A stretch of DNA of 64,000 nucleotides, from NCBI RefSeq assembly GCF_002090095.1, contig NZ_BBRJ01000002.1, forward strand, positions 1,240,817-1,304,816, given 5' to 3'. The stretch comes from Demequina sp. NBRC 110053 (lineage in GTDB: Bacteria > Actinomycetota > Actinomycetes > Actinomycetales > Demequinaceae). The first letter of the stretch is position 1. Each line of letters begins with the position of its first letter. Shown piece after piece: positions 8,428-17,241 of this stretch. Made by a program: the position numbers and the translations under genes. The notes below the pieces were generated by a model. The model saw nothing but the letters and a program-made list of their open reading frames with translations, did no database searches and was not told where the DNA came from.

Positions 8428-9216
8428 ATGAGCGCCTCGACCGCGACCCCCGCGCCCGCCGACGAGCGGCCCCCCGCGCGCGCTCGCGTGAGCGTGGTGG
8501 GAGTGCTGGGCGAGCTGCTCATCCTCGCCGGCGTGCTGCTGGGGTTGTTCGTGGTGTGGCAGCTGTTCTATACGGACGTGCAAGGCGAACGCGCCCAGCG
8601 CGAGGTGGTCGAGAGCCTCGAGTGGGCTGACTCCGACGTGGTCGACGGCATCTCTGCGGCCGAGGCGAGCGACCAGGAGACCATTCCGGACGACCTGAAG
8701 CGCACCGACGATCCGCCTGCGATGGACTACCCCGCGTTCACCGAGACGTTCGCGACCATGATGGTCCCCCGGTGGGGCGAGGACTACGTGAAGCCGGTGT
8801 CGGAGGGCACGACGCGCGCGGACGTGCTCGACCCGCTGGGGATCGGGCACTATACGGATACGGCGCTGCCCGGAGAGATCGGCAACTTCGCCATCTCGGG
8901 CCACCGCACCACGTACGGCAAGCCCTTCGCCGACGTCTCGGAGCTCGAGGCCGGCGATTCGCTGATCTTCCAGACAGAGGACGCCTGGTTCGTGTATCAC
9001 GTGGAGTCGTGGGAGATCGTGCAGCCCACGCAGGTCGAGGTCATCGCCCCCACGCCGAACGAGCCCGGGGTCGCGCCCACCGAACGGTCGATCACCATGA
9101 CGACCTGCCACCCCAAGTTCTCCGCGGCGCAGCGGTGGGTCGTGCACGGCTCTTTCGACTACTGGGCGCCCGTGGGCCACGGCGTCCCCGAGGAGCTGCT
9201 GGAGGTGCCCGCATGA
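8428..9216 (+). CDS. srtE: Class E sortase
   Basis: 262 residues: cytoplasmic N-terminus, one transmembrane helix (about 27-50, VGVLGELLILAGVLLGLFVVW) and an extracytoplasmic sortase domain. Catalytic residues are visible: histidine in ISGHRTTYG, cysteine in TTCHPKFSA and arginine in AAQRW. Class E sortases anchor LAXTG-type surface proteins or act in pilus/aerial development in GC-rich Gram-positives. A TACGCT -10-like hexamer (8413-8418) lies nine bases before the ATG. The stop overlaps the next gene's ATG as ATGA, so the three genes to 10000 form an operon. No LAXTG substrate is encoded in this window. Confidence 0.93.
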   Translation: MSASTATPAPADERPPARARVSVVGVLGELLILAGVLLGLFVVWQLFYTDVQGERAQREVVESLEWADSDVVDGISAAEASDQETIPDDLKRTDDPPAMDYPAFTETFATMMVPRWGEDYVKPVSEGTTRADVLDPLGIGHYTDTALPGEIGNFAISGHRTTYGKPFADVSELEAGDSLIFQTEDAWFVYHVESWEIVQPTQVEVIAPTPNEPGVAPTERSITMTTCHPKFSAAQRWVVHGSFDYWAPVGHGVPEELLEVPA

Positions 9217-9377
9217 TCTCGTCGTGGCTCTGGAACTCTCTGCCGGGGCCAGCGCTCGTGAGGCTGCTGATCCTGCTGGTGGTGATCGCCGCCGTGGTGC
9301 TGGCACTGTTCGAGTACGTCTTCCCCTGGGTCTCCGAGGCCCTCGGCGTGCAGGAGACCACCGTGGAGGAGTCATGA
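9213..9377 (+). CDS. Small single-pass membrane protein
   Basis: 54 residues, overlapping the sortase stop (ATGA at 9213-9216) and the next gene's start (ATGA at 9374-9377). One hydrophobic helix (VRLLILLVVIAAVVLALFEYVFPWV, cut here by position about 16-40) and a short acidic tail. A small membrane protein often sits here between srtE and trpG in related bacteria. Function unknown; the double overlap supports translation. Confidence 0.75.
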   Translation: MISSWLWNSLPGPALVRLLILLVVIAAVVLALFEYVFPWVSEALGVQETTVEES

Positions 9378-10000
9378 CGCGCATTCTGGTGATCGACAAC
9401 TACGACTCGTTCGTCTACACGATCGTCGGGTACCTGCGGCAGATGGGCGCGGAGACCGTGGTGGTCCGCAACGACGCGGTGGCGGACGCCGGCGACATCG
9501 ATGAATACGACGGCGTGCTGGTGTCTCCTGGACCGGGCACGCCCGCGGAGGCGGGATCGTCGAACGACGTCATCCGCGAGTGCGCGCGCACGGGCACGCC
9601 GATGCTCGGCATCTGCCTGGGCCACCAGGCGCTCGCGGAGGTCTACGGCGGGGTCGTCTCCCACGCGCCCGAGCTGATGCACGGCAAGACCTCGACGGTG
9701 TCCCACGAGGGTGACTCCGTGCTGGCGGGCCTGCCCTCGCCCTTCACCGCGACGCGGTATCACTCGCTGGCCGTCGAGGAGGGAACGGTGCCGGCAGAGC
9801 TCGAGGTCACCGCCACCACGGCCAACGGCATCATCATGGGGCTCAAGCACCGCGACCTGCCGCTGCATGGCGTGCAGTTCCACCCCGAGTCCGTCCTCAC
9901 CGAAGGCGGGCACCGGCTGCTCGCCAACTGGCTCGAGGTGTGCGGCATGCCTGACGCGGAGGGCCGCTCGGCAGGACTGTCGCCGCTCGTGCGTCAGTAG
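9374..10000 (+). CDS. trpG: Class I glutamine amidotransferase, anthranilate/aminodeoxychorismate synthase component II
   Basis: 208 residues. Starts DNYDSFVY and has the nucleophile cysteine in GICLGHQAL and the His/Glu pair in VQFHPESV: a complete glutamine amidotransferase triad. It supplies ammonia to anthranilate synthase (tryptophan) or aminodeoxychorismate synthase (folate, pabA); sequence alone does not decide. In most Actinobacteria this gene directly precedes or faces pknB, whereas here it is separated from pknB by about 8.7 kb of carotenoid and sortase/sigma genes. Confidence 0.93.
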   Translation: MTRILVIDNYDSFVYTIVGYLRQMGAETVVVRNDAVADAGDIDEYDGVLVSPGPGTPAEAGSSNDVIRECARTGTPMLGICLGHQALAEVYGGVVSHAPELMHGKTSTVSHEGDSVLAGLPSPFTATRYHSLAVEEGTVPAELEVTATTANGIIMGLKHRDLPLHGVQFHPESVLTEGGHRLLANWLEVCGMPDAEGRSAGLSPLVRQ

Positions 10001-10020
10001 GGGGCTCAAGCTCAAAGCCG

Positions 10021-10034
10021 GCCCGCGCATCGGC
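10021..10034 (-). repeat. Dispersed 14-mer repeat, copy 2
   Basis: Exact reverse-strand copy in the 146-base gap between the convergent trpG and crtEb genes. The same gap has a weak GCGGG/CCCGC hairpin at 10097-10110. Confidence 0.75.
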
Positions 10035-10146
10035 CAGGGGCACTTCGCTTGAGGTTGACGAGGGTGTGCGACCGGCTGGCCCTCGGCATGCCACGTGCGG
10101 GCGCTCCCGCGGGGCCGGCGTCAGGCTCGCCCTCGGGAAGGCTCGC

Positions 10147-11025
10147 CTAGAGCCACCCGTTCCACTCCACGATCAGCAGCACGGTGACCAGGAACCCCAC
10201 CGGCTGATTGAGCCACAGGAACGTGCGCCAGCCGCGGTTCGCGTCCTCGCAGGTCGCGTCCGTGACGTTCCAGAACCGTGCGGCCGATGCGGCGTACGCG
10301 AGCGGCAGTGCGGCGGCGAGCAGGCTCGGCCACGGCAGGAGCAGCAGCAGCGCCGATGCGCCCAGGTAGAGGCCGACGGACAGCCGGGCGGTCGCCCGCG
10401 CGCCGACGACGGTCGCCACCGAGCCGATGCCGCCAGCCCGGTCGGCCCGCACATCCTGCACGGCGCCGAACGCGTGGGAGGCCATGCCCCACAGGATGAA
10501 CGCCGCCCAGATGGGCCACACGTCGGCGTCGACGAGCGAGACCCCAGCGAGCACCAGCGCGTACAGGAGCGGTCCCACGAAGTGCAGCGCGGACGTGAGG
10601 GAGTCGAGGAACGGTCTCTCCTTGAACCGCAGCCCTGGAGCGGAGTACGCCACCACCCCGAAGATGACGAGCGCGAGCGTGACGCCCGCCGCGAACGAGC
10701 CCTGGAGCAGCAGCCACGCGGCCAGCGGCACCACCGTCGCGCCGCTGGCGACGAGGATCCCGCGATGGATGCGCCCGGCGGCCTCCCGGTCGCGGACCAC
10801 GTCCCCCTCGACGCCACCCTTGCGAGGGTTGGCGAGGTCGGACTCGTAGTCGAACACGTCGTTCACGCCGTACATCAGCAGGTTGTACGGGATGAGGAAG
10901 AACAGCGTGCCGACAATGAGGACGGCATCGACCTCGCGCGTGGCCATGAGATAGCCCGCCGCGAATGGATACGCGGTGTTGATCCACGAGATGGGACGCG
11001 ACGCGCGCAGGATCGCGCCGATCAC
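10147..11025 (-). CDS. crtEb: Lycopene elongase, UbiA-family prenyltransferase
   Basis: 292 residues from GTG 11025, overlapping the crtYf stop as GTGA. A polytopic UbiA prenyltransferase with two aspartate-rich metal/diphosphate-binding motifs: NDVFDYESD (about residues 55-65) and DVRADRAGG. In the C50 pathway it adds two C5 units from dimethylallyl diphosphate to lycopene, giving flavuxanthin-type C50 carotenoids. Last gene of a six-gene operon; faces trpG. Orthologue of CrtEb of Corynebacterium and CrtE2 of Micrococcus by context and motif. Confidence 0.92.
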   Translation of the reverse strand: MIGAILRASRPISWINTAYPFAAGYLMATREVDAVLIVGTLFFLIPYNLLMYGVNDVFDYESDLANPRKGGVEGDVVRDREAAGRIHRGILVASGATVVPLAAWLLLQGSFAAGVTLALVIFGVVAYSAPGLRFKERPFLDSLTSALHFVGPLLYALVLAGVSLVDADVWPIWAAFILWGMASHAFGAVQDVRADRAGGIGSVATVVGARATARLSVGLYLGASALLLLLPWPSLLAAALPLAYAASAARFWNVTDATCEDANRGWRTFLWLNQPVGFLVTVLLIVEWNGWL

Positions 11026-11324
11026 GTCGGTTCCTCGGCCCGTCGCCGCCCCAGCAGCTCCCACAGCGTGGGCACGAGCATGACCGCGCCGAGCGTGTAG
11101 GCGAGATCCTCGATGGGAGCGACGGGCATCAGCACGCCGGAGATGAGCGACTCGTCGTAGTCGACGATTCCGAGTCCCACGATGAGGTTGTCGAACACCA
11201 CCGTGAGCGCGATCAGGCACAGCGCCGTGAGCGCCAGGGGTCGGAAGGGGAGGCGGCGCAGGACGGGCGCGCATGCGAGGGCGAGCAGCGCGAGGACGGC
11301 CACGGACAGCACGACGTAGGTCAT
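11022..11324 (-). CDS. crtYf: C50 carotenoid cyclase subunit, heterodimeric lycopene cyclase family
   Basis: 100 residues; ATG 11324 overlaps the crtYe stop (ATGA) and its own stop overlaps crtEb (GTGA). Three membrane helices; the polar PIEDLAYTLG loop matches the PxE(D/E) motif of the CarR/CrtYc-type cyclases. It pairs with crtYe to cyclise the ends of the C50 chain. Whether the product carries epsilon (decaprenoxanthin), gamma (sarcinaxanthin) or beta rings cannot be read from sequence. The Ye/Yf naming is by gene order. Confidence 0.88.
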   Translation of the reverse strand: MTYVVLSVAVLALLALACAPVLRRLPFRPLALTALCLIALTVVFDNLIVGLGIVDYDESLISGVLMPVAPIEDLAYTLGAVMLVPTLWELLGRRRAEEPT

Positions 11325-11674
11325 GGCGCCTCCGTGGTTGGCATGCCGCGAACGGTGCGGCGGCGCTCGCGGCGGCGGGACAGTGCGAGCCACACCAGCA
11401 GCGTGTTGTACGTGAGCAGGGTGAGGAACGCGACCTCCTCGACCGGCACCTCAGGCGCGACCGTCCAGCCCGTCAGATAGGGCGCGTCTCCGATGAAGAA
11501 GATCCCGAGGCCCACCCCGATGAGGTCCCACACCAGGAAGATCGCGACCGCGACCGCGACGGTGAGGAGGGTGCGCCGGGCGTCCGCGAACAGCGCGAGG
11601 CGGTACCGCCAGTCGAGCGTGCCGAGACCCAGCAGGCTGACCATGAGGGCGATCAGGTAGAGGGAGGAGGTCAC
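11321..11674 (-). CDS. crtYe: C50 carotenoid cyclase subunit, heterodimeric lycopene cyclase family
   Basis: 117 residues from GTG 11674, overlapping the crtI stop as GTGA. Three membrane helices and the loop PEVPVEEVAFLTL, the conserved P-E-P-V-E-E region of small heterodimeric lycopene cyclases. First cyclase subunit after crtI, the order seen in corynebacterial decaprenoxanthin operons. Confidence 0.88.
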   Translation of the reverse strand: MTSSLYLIALMVSLLGLGTLDWRYRLALFADARRTLLTVAVAVAIFLVWDLIGVGLGIFFIGDAPYLTGWTVAPEVPVEEVAFLTLLTYNTLLVWLALSRRRERRRTVRGMPTTEAP

Positions 11675-13326
11675 GTCCCCGGCTCCCGGGCATGGGCCGA
11701 TGCGCGGGCTGGCTCGGGCGGCGCCGCGAGGGTTCGCGCGAGGTCGCCCAGGTGGTCGCGCCGGCGGCTGCGAGCCAGGAAGTCCTGGGGCAGCGGGGCG
11801 GGAAGCGGCTTGACGCCGCTAGCGCCGAGCAGGCGCTTGGCGACCAGCTCGGCGGAGATGAGGCAGATGGGGACGCCGATCCCCGGCGCCGTCGACGCCC
11901 CTGCGTAGAGGAGGTTGTGGACCTTGCCGGAGACGTTCCGCGGCCGGAACATCGCGGACTGTCGGAGGGTGTGCTCGAGCCCGAGCGCGCCGCCCTGGAA
12001 CGCCGACAGCGAGGTGGCGAAGTGCGAGGGGGTGAGCATGGCCTTCACGGTGGTGCGCTCCCGCAGGCGCGGCACGCCTGCCCACGCCCCGACCTGGTCC
12101 AGGTAGCGCGCCGCGTGGTGCTCGAGGTCGGCGCGCGACGTCGCCGTGCCGCCGAGCGTCGGGTCCGCCGGGAAGGGCACGAGCATGACGAGGTTCTCGT
12201 GGCCGGCCGGAGCCGTGGACGGATCGGTCGCGGAGGTGCGCGAGACATACACCGACGCGGGGTGCGGGACGCTCTGGTCGGTCATGATCGCGCGGAAGTT
12301 GGCATCCCAGTCGCGTGTGAAGAACAGTGAATGGTGGGCGAGCTCGGATAGCTCCCCTTCGACGCCGGCCATCACCAGCAGCGCGCTCACGCCGGGTCGC
12401 ATGCGCGCCCAGGAGCGGTCGGGCCGGCTCTGCCAGCGCGGGTCGAGCAGCGCGGTCTCCGTGTGGTGCAGGTCCGCGCTCGAGACCACGGCGTCCGCCT
12501 CGACGGTGACGCCCGAGCGCAGCCGCACGCCTGTGGCGCGGCCGCGGTCGACGACGATGCGGGTGGCGTCGGCACCGGTGACGATCCGCACCCCCTCGGA
12601 GCGCGCCGCGCGCTCGAGCGCCTCCACGACGGCGTAGAGGCCACCACGCGGGTACCGCACGCCATCGACGAGGTCCAGGTGGCTCATGAGCTGGAACAGC
12701 GATGGGACCCGGTCGGGAGAGGATCCGAGGAACACGGCGTGATAGCCCAGGAGCTGGCGCAGGCGCGGATCGCGCACCTTCGCGGCGATGCTGGAGCCGA
12801 GCGAGCGGGCGAGGAGGGGGGCGAGAGCGGGCAGTCGCCTCGCGAGGGCGCTGTCGGCCAGAGACAGGGGGTTCTCGAAGGTCGTGTAGAGGAAGCGATC
12901 GAGCGCGAGGCGGTAGAGCTCGCTTGCGTCACGGGCATAGTCAGCGACCGCGCTACCATCGCCGGGGCTCATGGCTTCGAACGCCGCCCAGTTGTCCTCC
13001 GGCGAGGAGGTGACGTCGAGCGATTCGGCCTTGTGCGCATCGGCCGTCTCGAAGAAGATCCGGTAGCGCGGGTCGAGGTCGATGAGGTCGAGCTCGTCCT
13101 CCACCCTGCGTCCCAGCAGCGAGAAGAAGTGCTCGAAGGCCTCCGGCATGAGGTACCACGAGGGACCGGTGTCGAAGGTGAACCCGTCCGCCTCAAGGCG
13201 GCCTGCACGCCCGCCCACCCGCGCGTGGCGTTCGAGCAGCGTGACCGCTGCGCCGCCGCGAGCGAGCAGGGCGGCCGTGGCGAGCCCGCTGACGCCACCG
13301 CCGATCACGACCACGCGGTCGCTCAT
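11671..13326 (-). CDS. crtI: Phytoene desaturase
   Basis: 551 residues. N-terminal FAD-binding GGGVSGLATA (about residues 8-18) with the following ERHARVGGRAG, and the C-terminal CrtI signature YAGASTAPGIGVPICLISAELV. It converts phytoene to lycopene by successive desaturations at the membrane. ATG 13326 overlaps the crtB stop. The last residues (ARASAHAREPGT) are encoded by a copy of the dispersed 14-mer, which thus extends the C-terminus beyond the conserved domain. Confidence 0.96.
   Translation of the reverse strand: MSDRVVVIGGGVSGLATAALLARGGAAVTLLERHARVGGRAGRLEADGFTFDTGPSWYLMPEAFEHFFSLLGRRVEDELDLIDLDPRYRIFFETADAHKAESLDVTSSPEDNWAAFEAMSPGDGSAVADYARDASELYRLALDRFLYTTFENPLSLADSALARRLPALAPLLARSLGSSIAAKVRDPRLRQLLGYHAVFLGSSPDRVPSLFQLMSHLDLVDGVRYPRGGLYAVVEALERAARSEGVRIVTGADATRIVVDRGRATGVRLRSGVTVEADAVVSSADLHHTETALLDPRWQSRPDRSWARMRPGVSALLVMAGVEGELSELAHHSLFFTRDWDANFRAIMTDQSVPHPASVYVSRTSATDPSTAPAGHENLVMLVPFPADPTLGGTATSRADLEHHAARYLDQVGAWAGVPRLRERTTVKAMLTPSHFATSLSAFQGGALGLEHTLRQSAMFRPRNVSGKVHNLLYAGASTAPGIGVPICLISAELVAKRLLGASGVKPLPAPLPQDFLARSRRRDHLGDLARTLAAPPEPARASAHAREPGT
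11696..11709 (+). repeat. Dispersed 14-mer repeat, copy 3, inside crtI 3' end
   Basis: Exact copy within the last codons of crtI, encoding part of ARASAHA on the opposite strand. Confidence 0.75.
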
Positions 13327-14213
13327 GCGCCCGCCCGCCCGGCGATGAGATTGCGCGCAGCGAGCACCAGCTTGGTCTGGTTGGGGACCCGAATCCGGCG
13401 GTCGCCGAGCGAGCGAGCGGGCGTGGCGGCGATCCGCTCCAGGAGCCGCTCGTAGATGTCGAGCGTGGTGCGCACGGCCACCTGCGCACGGCGCGGCAGA
13501 GCAGCCATCGGTCCCCGTGCGGCGTCGAGGTCACGCCGGCACTCGGCGACGAGCGCGGCGAGCTGCTCGTCGTCCAGGTTCTCGGCCGTGACCCCGGGGA
13601 AGTAGCTGCGGCCCAGCGAGCGGCTGTCCGCGCCGAGGTCCCGCAGGAAGTTCACCTTCTGGTACGCCGCGCCCAGCCGCCGGGCGCCCTCGCGGAGCTC
13701 CGGGTCGACTGGTCGCGGCCCTTCGTCCGTGTTGACGAACACGGCGAGGCACATCTCGCCGACCACCTCGGCCGAGCCGTGGATGTAGCGCGCGAGCGAT
13801 GCCTGGTCGTGCTCGGTGCGCTCCAGGTCCATGCGCATGGACGCGAAGAAGGGATCGACGAGCTCACGGTCGATCCCTACCGCGCGCGCCGTCATGCCGA
13901 ACGCGTGCGCGATGAGGTTGGTCGAGAAAGCGCCGCCCATCGCCGCATGCACCTCGGACTCGAATCCGTCGAGCAGAGTTCCCGCATCCGGGCCACCATA
14001 GGTGTCCGCGATCTCGTCGGCGACGCGCACCATGCCGTAGACGCATTCGACGTGCTGGCGTTGGCGACGCGGCAGCAACCGTGCGCCGAGCGTGAAGGAC
14101 GTCGAGTAGGCGCCGAGAACGTCGGCGGCAGCGGCCCTGGCCGCCCGGTCGTAGAGCTCGAGATCAGGGTGCCTCCCGCGGTCGTCAGGTCCCGGAAGTG
14201 GGTCACCCTTCAT
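13323..14213 (-). CDS. crtB: Phytoene synthase
   Basis: 296 residues; ATG 14213 overlaps the crtE stop (ATGA). Squalene/phytoene synthase fold with the substrate-Mg aspartate motifs VADEIADT and DLGADSRSLGRSYFP, plus YQKVNFLRD. Condenses two geranylgeranyl diphosphate molecules head to head to phytoene, feeding CrtI. The upstream open frame continues, but the conserved N-terminus (YSTSFTLGARLLP) and the overlap fix this start. Confidence 0.95.
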   Translation of the reverse strand: MKGDPLPGPDDRGRHPDLELYDRAARAAAADVLGAYSTSFTLGARLLPRRQRQHVECVYGMVRVADEIADTYGGPDAGTLLDGFESEVHAAMGGAFSTNLIAHAFGMTARAVGIDRELVDPFFASMRMDLERTEHDQASLARYIHGSAEVVGEMCLAVFVNTDEGPRPVDPELREGARRLGAAYQKVNFLRDLGADSRSLGRSYFPGVTAENLDDEQLAALVAECRRDLDAARGPMAALPRRAQVAVRTTLDIYERLLERIAATPARSLGDRRIRVPNQTKLVLAARNLIAGRAGA

Positions 14214-15292
14214 GACGCGCGGCCGTCGAGCCAGTCGACCAGATCGAGCAGGTAGCCACTGAGGGGAGCGGGCACGCGCTCGCGGGCGATGCGCGAGGCC
14301 TGGCGGGCGTGGCGGCGCGCGATCGCGAGGGTACGGCCGCGCGCGCCTGACTCCTCGAGAATCTCGCGTACGGCGGCGGCGCCGTCGTCGTCCAGATCCG
14401 CGTCGCCCACGTGGCGGTCGAGGACGCCGAGCTGGGCCGGAGTCGCGGCCGCGTACGCCTGACGCATCAGCTCGGTGCGCTTGCCCGCGCGCAGGTCCGA
14501 CAGGTTGGACTTGCCGGTCACGTCGGGGTCGCCGAACACGCCCAGGTCGTCGTCGACGAGCTGAAAGCTGAGGCCCAGAGAGGTGCCGATGCGCTCCAGG
14601 TGCCCGATCATCGTCGGGTCGGCGCCCGCGATGGTCGCGCCTGCGAGCAGCGGCACCACGCACGAGTATGTGGCCGTCTTCAGCTCGGCGACGTTGAGGG
14701 CATCGGCCTCGCCGATGGGCGTCAGGTCGCCGCTCATGTCCAGCAGCTCGCCCGCGATGGTCGCGCGGATGCCGCGCGTGAGCAGGTTGAGGCATGCGAG
14801 GCGATGGTGAGCGGGCAGGGCTGACCGAGCGATCAGGTCGTAGGCGCTCGACAGCGCCAGGTCGCCGCTCAGGAGGGCGGCCGTGAGCACGTGATCGTCC
14901 GTGCGGTCGCGAGGCAGGCGCTCCTGCGCGAGCTCTGCGCGACGGGCGCCCGCGATGTTGGGCCTGCCCCGGCGCACCTCGTCGTGGTCCAGGATGTCGT
15001 CATGCACGAGCATGGCCGTGTGCATCATCTCCATGGCCGCGGCCACGGGCACGACCGCCTCGGTGTCCTCGCCACTGAGGCCGAAGTACGCGGCGAGGGT
15101 GAGGGCGGGCCTCAGATTCTTGCCTCCCACGAACTGCTCGCCGATGCGCTGCCACATCCTCCTGTACTCCGACCCCGCGTTGGGAAGCTCGTGGGGCGTG
15201 CCCGTGACGTGCTCCCTCAGCGCGGCCTCGACGAGCGGCAGGCGTGCGTCGACGGAGGCCTGAAGGTCCTGAGAGGTCATCAGCGGCGTCAT
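14210..15292 (-). CDS. crtE: Geranylgeranyl diphosphate synthase
   Basis: 360 residues. ATG 15292 has GGAGG four bases upstream, better than the more upstream frame. All-helical trans-isoprenyl diphosphate synthase with the first aspartate-rich motif VHDDILDHDE and the second LVDDDLGVFGD. Makes the C20 precursor for CrtB, and can be called idsA. First gene of the crt operon; no MarR-type CrtR regulator gene is next to it, unlike in Corynebacterium. Confidence 0.94.
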   Translation of the reverse strand: MTPLMTSQDLQASVDARLPLVEAALREHVTGTPHELPNAGSEYRRMWQRIGEQFVGGKNLRPALTLAAYFGLSGEDTEAVVPVAAAMEMMHTAMLVHDDILDHDEVRRGRPNIAGARRAELAQERLPRDRTDDHVLTAALLSGDLALSSAYDLIARSALPAHHRLACLNLLTRGIRATIAGELLDMSGDLTPIGEADALNVAELKTATYSCVVPLLAGATIAGADPTMIGHLERIGTSLGLSFQLVDDDLGVFGDPDVTGKSNLSDLRAGKRTELMRQAYAAATPAQLGVLDRHVGDADLDDDGAAAVREILEESGARGRTLAIARRHARQASRIARERVPAPLSGYLLDLVDWLDGRAS

Positions 15293-15629
15293 GATGCCTC
15301 CGTCAACAGGGAGGCGCGCAGCGAGCATTCCGCTGGCGCCCGGGTAGTGCGGTGAGTTGCGTTCACGCCAATCCTGTCAGGGTGCTCGACGGTGCCGCCC
15401 CCATGGCGGTCCTGGCTCGACTCTCGCACAGATGCGCTCCTTCACGGTATCTCGGCGCGCTGGTCGCCACGCCCCTCACCCGTTACTTCTCTGCGAGCAC
15501 CCCGTTTGGATGCACTCGAATCCACGGAAGAAAATCTGCCGCGCGGTGCATCCGTGCAGCGAGCCCGGCCGGAAGTAGGGGTGAAGGGCATCGCAGCCAG
15601 TGAGGCCCCGAACCGCTAGGAGAAGGATC
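15293..15629. other. Divergent intergenic region, crtE / DUF4397 operon
   Basis: 337 bases with slightly lower GC than the genes around it. It must carry promoters for both directions. No convincing housekeeping promoter was found. A weak ECF-like pair, GCATCC (15548-15553) and CCGGAA (15569-15574) with a 15-base spacer, could be read by the downstream sigma factor but the spacer is short. AGGAGAAGG just before 15630 is the ribosome site of the next gene. Small open frames here lack codon bias and are not called. Confidence 0.4.
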
Positions 15630-16442
15630 ATGCGCAAGTCAGCAATCGCCGGCGCAGCAGCCGGAACCCTCATCGCCGCGGGCATCGCCGCCCCCGCCCT
15701 CGCCGTCGAGGACGGCATGGCCGAGCTGTCGGTCCTGCACGGCATCCCGGACACGCCCGTCGACGTCTACGTCAACGGCGAGAACACCGTGGACGACTTC
15801 CAGCCTGGCGACCTCGCCGGCCCGCTCGATCTCGCGCCGGGGACCTACTCGGTCGCGCTGACCGCGGCCGACGCGGAGGACGACTCGGCGCCCGTGCTCG
15901 GGCCGATCGACCTCACCCTCGAGGAGGGCACGAGCTATACCGCGGTGGCCCACCTCGACGCCGACGGCGAGCCGACCGCCAACCTCTTCACCAACGACAT
16001 CTCGGAGACCGCCGCCGGCGAGGGCAGGCTGACCGTCCGTCACACGGCCGCGGCGCCGGCGGTCGACGTGTGGGTCGACGGCGACGTGCTGTTCGAGAAC
16101 CTCTCCAACCCTGACGAGGTCATGGGCGACGTGCCCGCCGGAACCTACGAGGCCGCCGTGTCGCTGACCGGCGAGACCGACCCGGTGATCGGCCCCACGG
16201 ACGTGGAGATCTCCGACGGCGTCAACACCATCGTGTACGCGTGGGGCTCGGCCGAGGCCGGCAACCTCGCCGTCGCGGTGCAGACCGTCGACACCCACGC
16301 CTCGAGCCCGTCCGGCGTCCAGGCCGGAACCCAGGGCTTCGCGGCCGACAATGGCACCTCGACCGTCGCGATCGCCGCGGTCATCGCCGCCTTCGGTCTC
16401 GTGCTCGCCACGGGTACCGTGATCGCGGTGCGACGCCGCTGA
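15630..16442 (+). CDS. DUF4397-domain surface protein, likely sortase substrate
   Basis: 270 residues from ATG 15630 (AGGAGAAGG upstream). Signal peptide residues 1-25 (KSAIAGAAAGTLIAAGIAAPALA), then two DUF4397 beta-sandwich units (VLHGIPDTPVDVYVNG at about 32; VRHTAAAPAVDVWVDG at about 137). The C-terminus ends in a transmembrane helix and RRR after PSGVQAGTQGFAAD: the layout of a cell-wall sorting signal but without LPXTG or LAXTG. The downstream class F sortase is the natural partner. Role at the cell surface unknown. Confidence 0.88.
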   Translation: MRKSAIAGAAAGTLIAAGIAAPALAVEDGMAELSVLHGIPDTPVDVYVNGENTVDDFQPGDLAGPLDLAPGTYSVALTAADAEDDSAPVLGPIDLTLEEGTSYTAVAHLDADGEPTANLFTNDISETAAGEGRLTVRHTAAAPAVDVWVDGDVLFENLSNPDEVMGDVPAGTYEAAVSLTGETDPVIGPTDVEISDGVNTIVYAWGSAEAGNLAVAVQTVDTHASSPSGVQAGTQGFAADNGTSTVAIAAVIAAFGLVLATGTVIAVRRR

Positions 16443-16456
16443 CCCCACCCCACACG

Positions 16457-16490
16457 AGGCGGGGCCCGGATCGCAGCCCGGGCCCCGCCT
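16457..16490 (+). terminator. Intrinsic hairpin after the DUF4397 gene
   Basis: 13-base perfect stem AGGCGGGGCCCGG (16457-16469) with its complement at 16478-16490, loop of eight bases, then a short T-run. Probably a partial terminator that leaves the DUF4397 message more abundant than the sortase/sigma genes. Confidence 0.65.
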
Positions 16491-16531
16491 TCCCATCGCC
16501 CGACTTCGCCGTGACCGAGAGGAGACCGACC

Positions 16532-17206
16532 ATGCGAGCCCTCATCGCCGCCTCCGTCCTGCTCCTCGCGACGTCATGCGCGGCGCCGGAGCCCGCGAAC
16601 GGCGACACCGCCGCCGACCGGGCTCCCGCATCGGCCCCCCGAACCCAGCAGCCCGAGGACGGTGACCGGGTCGGGCAGGTGCGAGCGCCGGTCGTGGTGG
16701 GCGACGTGCCGATCTCCTCGACCGACCCCGAGGCCATCGCCGCGCTCCGCTCCGAGCCGCCCCAGCGGCTGCTCATCGAGGCGCTCGGTCTCGACATGGA
16801 GGTGACCGACGTGGGGCTCGCTGATGACGGATCCATGGAGATCCCCGAGGCGGCCGCGGTCGCCGGCTGGTACCGGTTCGGCCCCGCGCCGGGCGCGGAC
16901 CGGGGCAACGCGGTGCTGGCGGCGCATGTCGACGACCCGAAGGGTGTCGGTCCCTTCGCAGCGCTGAAGGAGCTCGGTGCAGGCGCACCCGTCCAGGTCG
17001 TCGACGCCGCAGGGGACATCCACGCGTTCGTGGTCGACCGCGTCGAGCAGAACGACAAGCGCGAGGTCGACATGAGCCTGGTGTTCGACAGGGACTCGCC
17101 CGGCCAGCTGGTGCTGGTGACGTGTGGTGGACTGTTCGACTGGGATACGCGACACTATGAGGACAACGTCGTGGTGTACGCGACGCCGGTCGAGAATGCG
17201 CCGTGA
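16532..17206 (+). CDS. Class F sortase, lipoprotein-like N-terminus
   Basis: 224 residues from ATG 16532 (GAGAGGAGA upstream). N-terminal hydrophobic segment ending ATSC with Cys16, a possible lipobox. Sortase domain with histidine in VLAAHVDDP, cysteine in LVTCGGLFD and arginine in DTRHYEDN. The compact domain and these motifs fit class F sortases of Actinobacteria. It probably processes the adjacent DUF4397 protein. The stop overlaps a GTG of the next open frame, so it is likely coupled to the sigma factor gene. Confidence 0.88.
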   Translation: MRALIAASVLLLATSCAAPEPANGDTAADRAPASAPRTQQPEDGDRVGQVRAPVVVGDVPISSTDPEAIAALRSEPPQRLLIEALGLDMEVTDVGLADDGSMEIPEAAAVAGWYRFGPAPGADRGNAVLAAHVDDPKGVGPFAALKELGAGAPVQVVDAAGDIHAFVVDRVEQNDKREVDMSLVFDRDSPGQLVLVTCGGLFDWDTRHYEDNVVVYATPVENAP

Positions 17207-17241
17207 TGACTGCGGTGGCGGTACAGGAGGAGCGGGCGCCG

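Noticed and set aside
15352..15619. Small plus-strand frames in the crtE/DUF4397 gap
   Set aside because: Overlap each other in all frames, lack ribosome sites and codon bias; the gap reads as regulatory.
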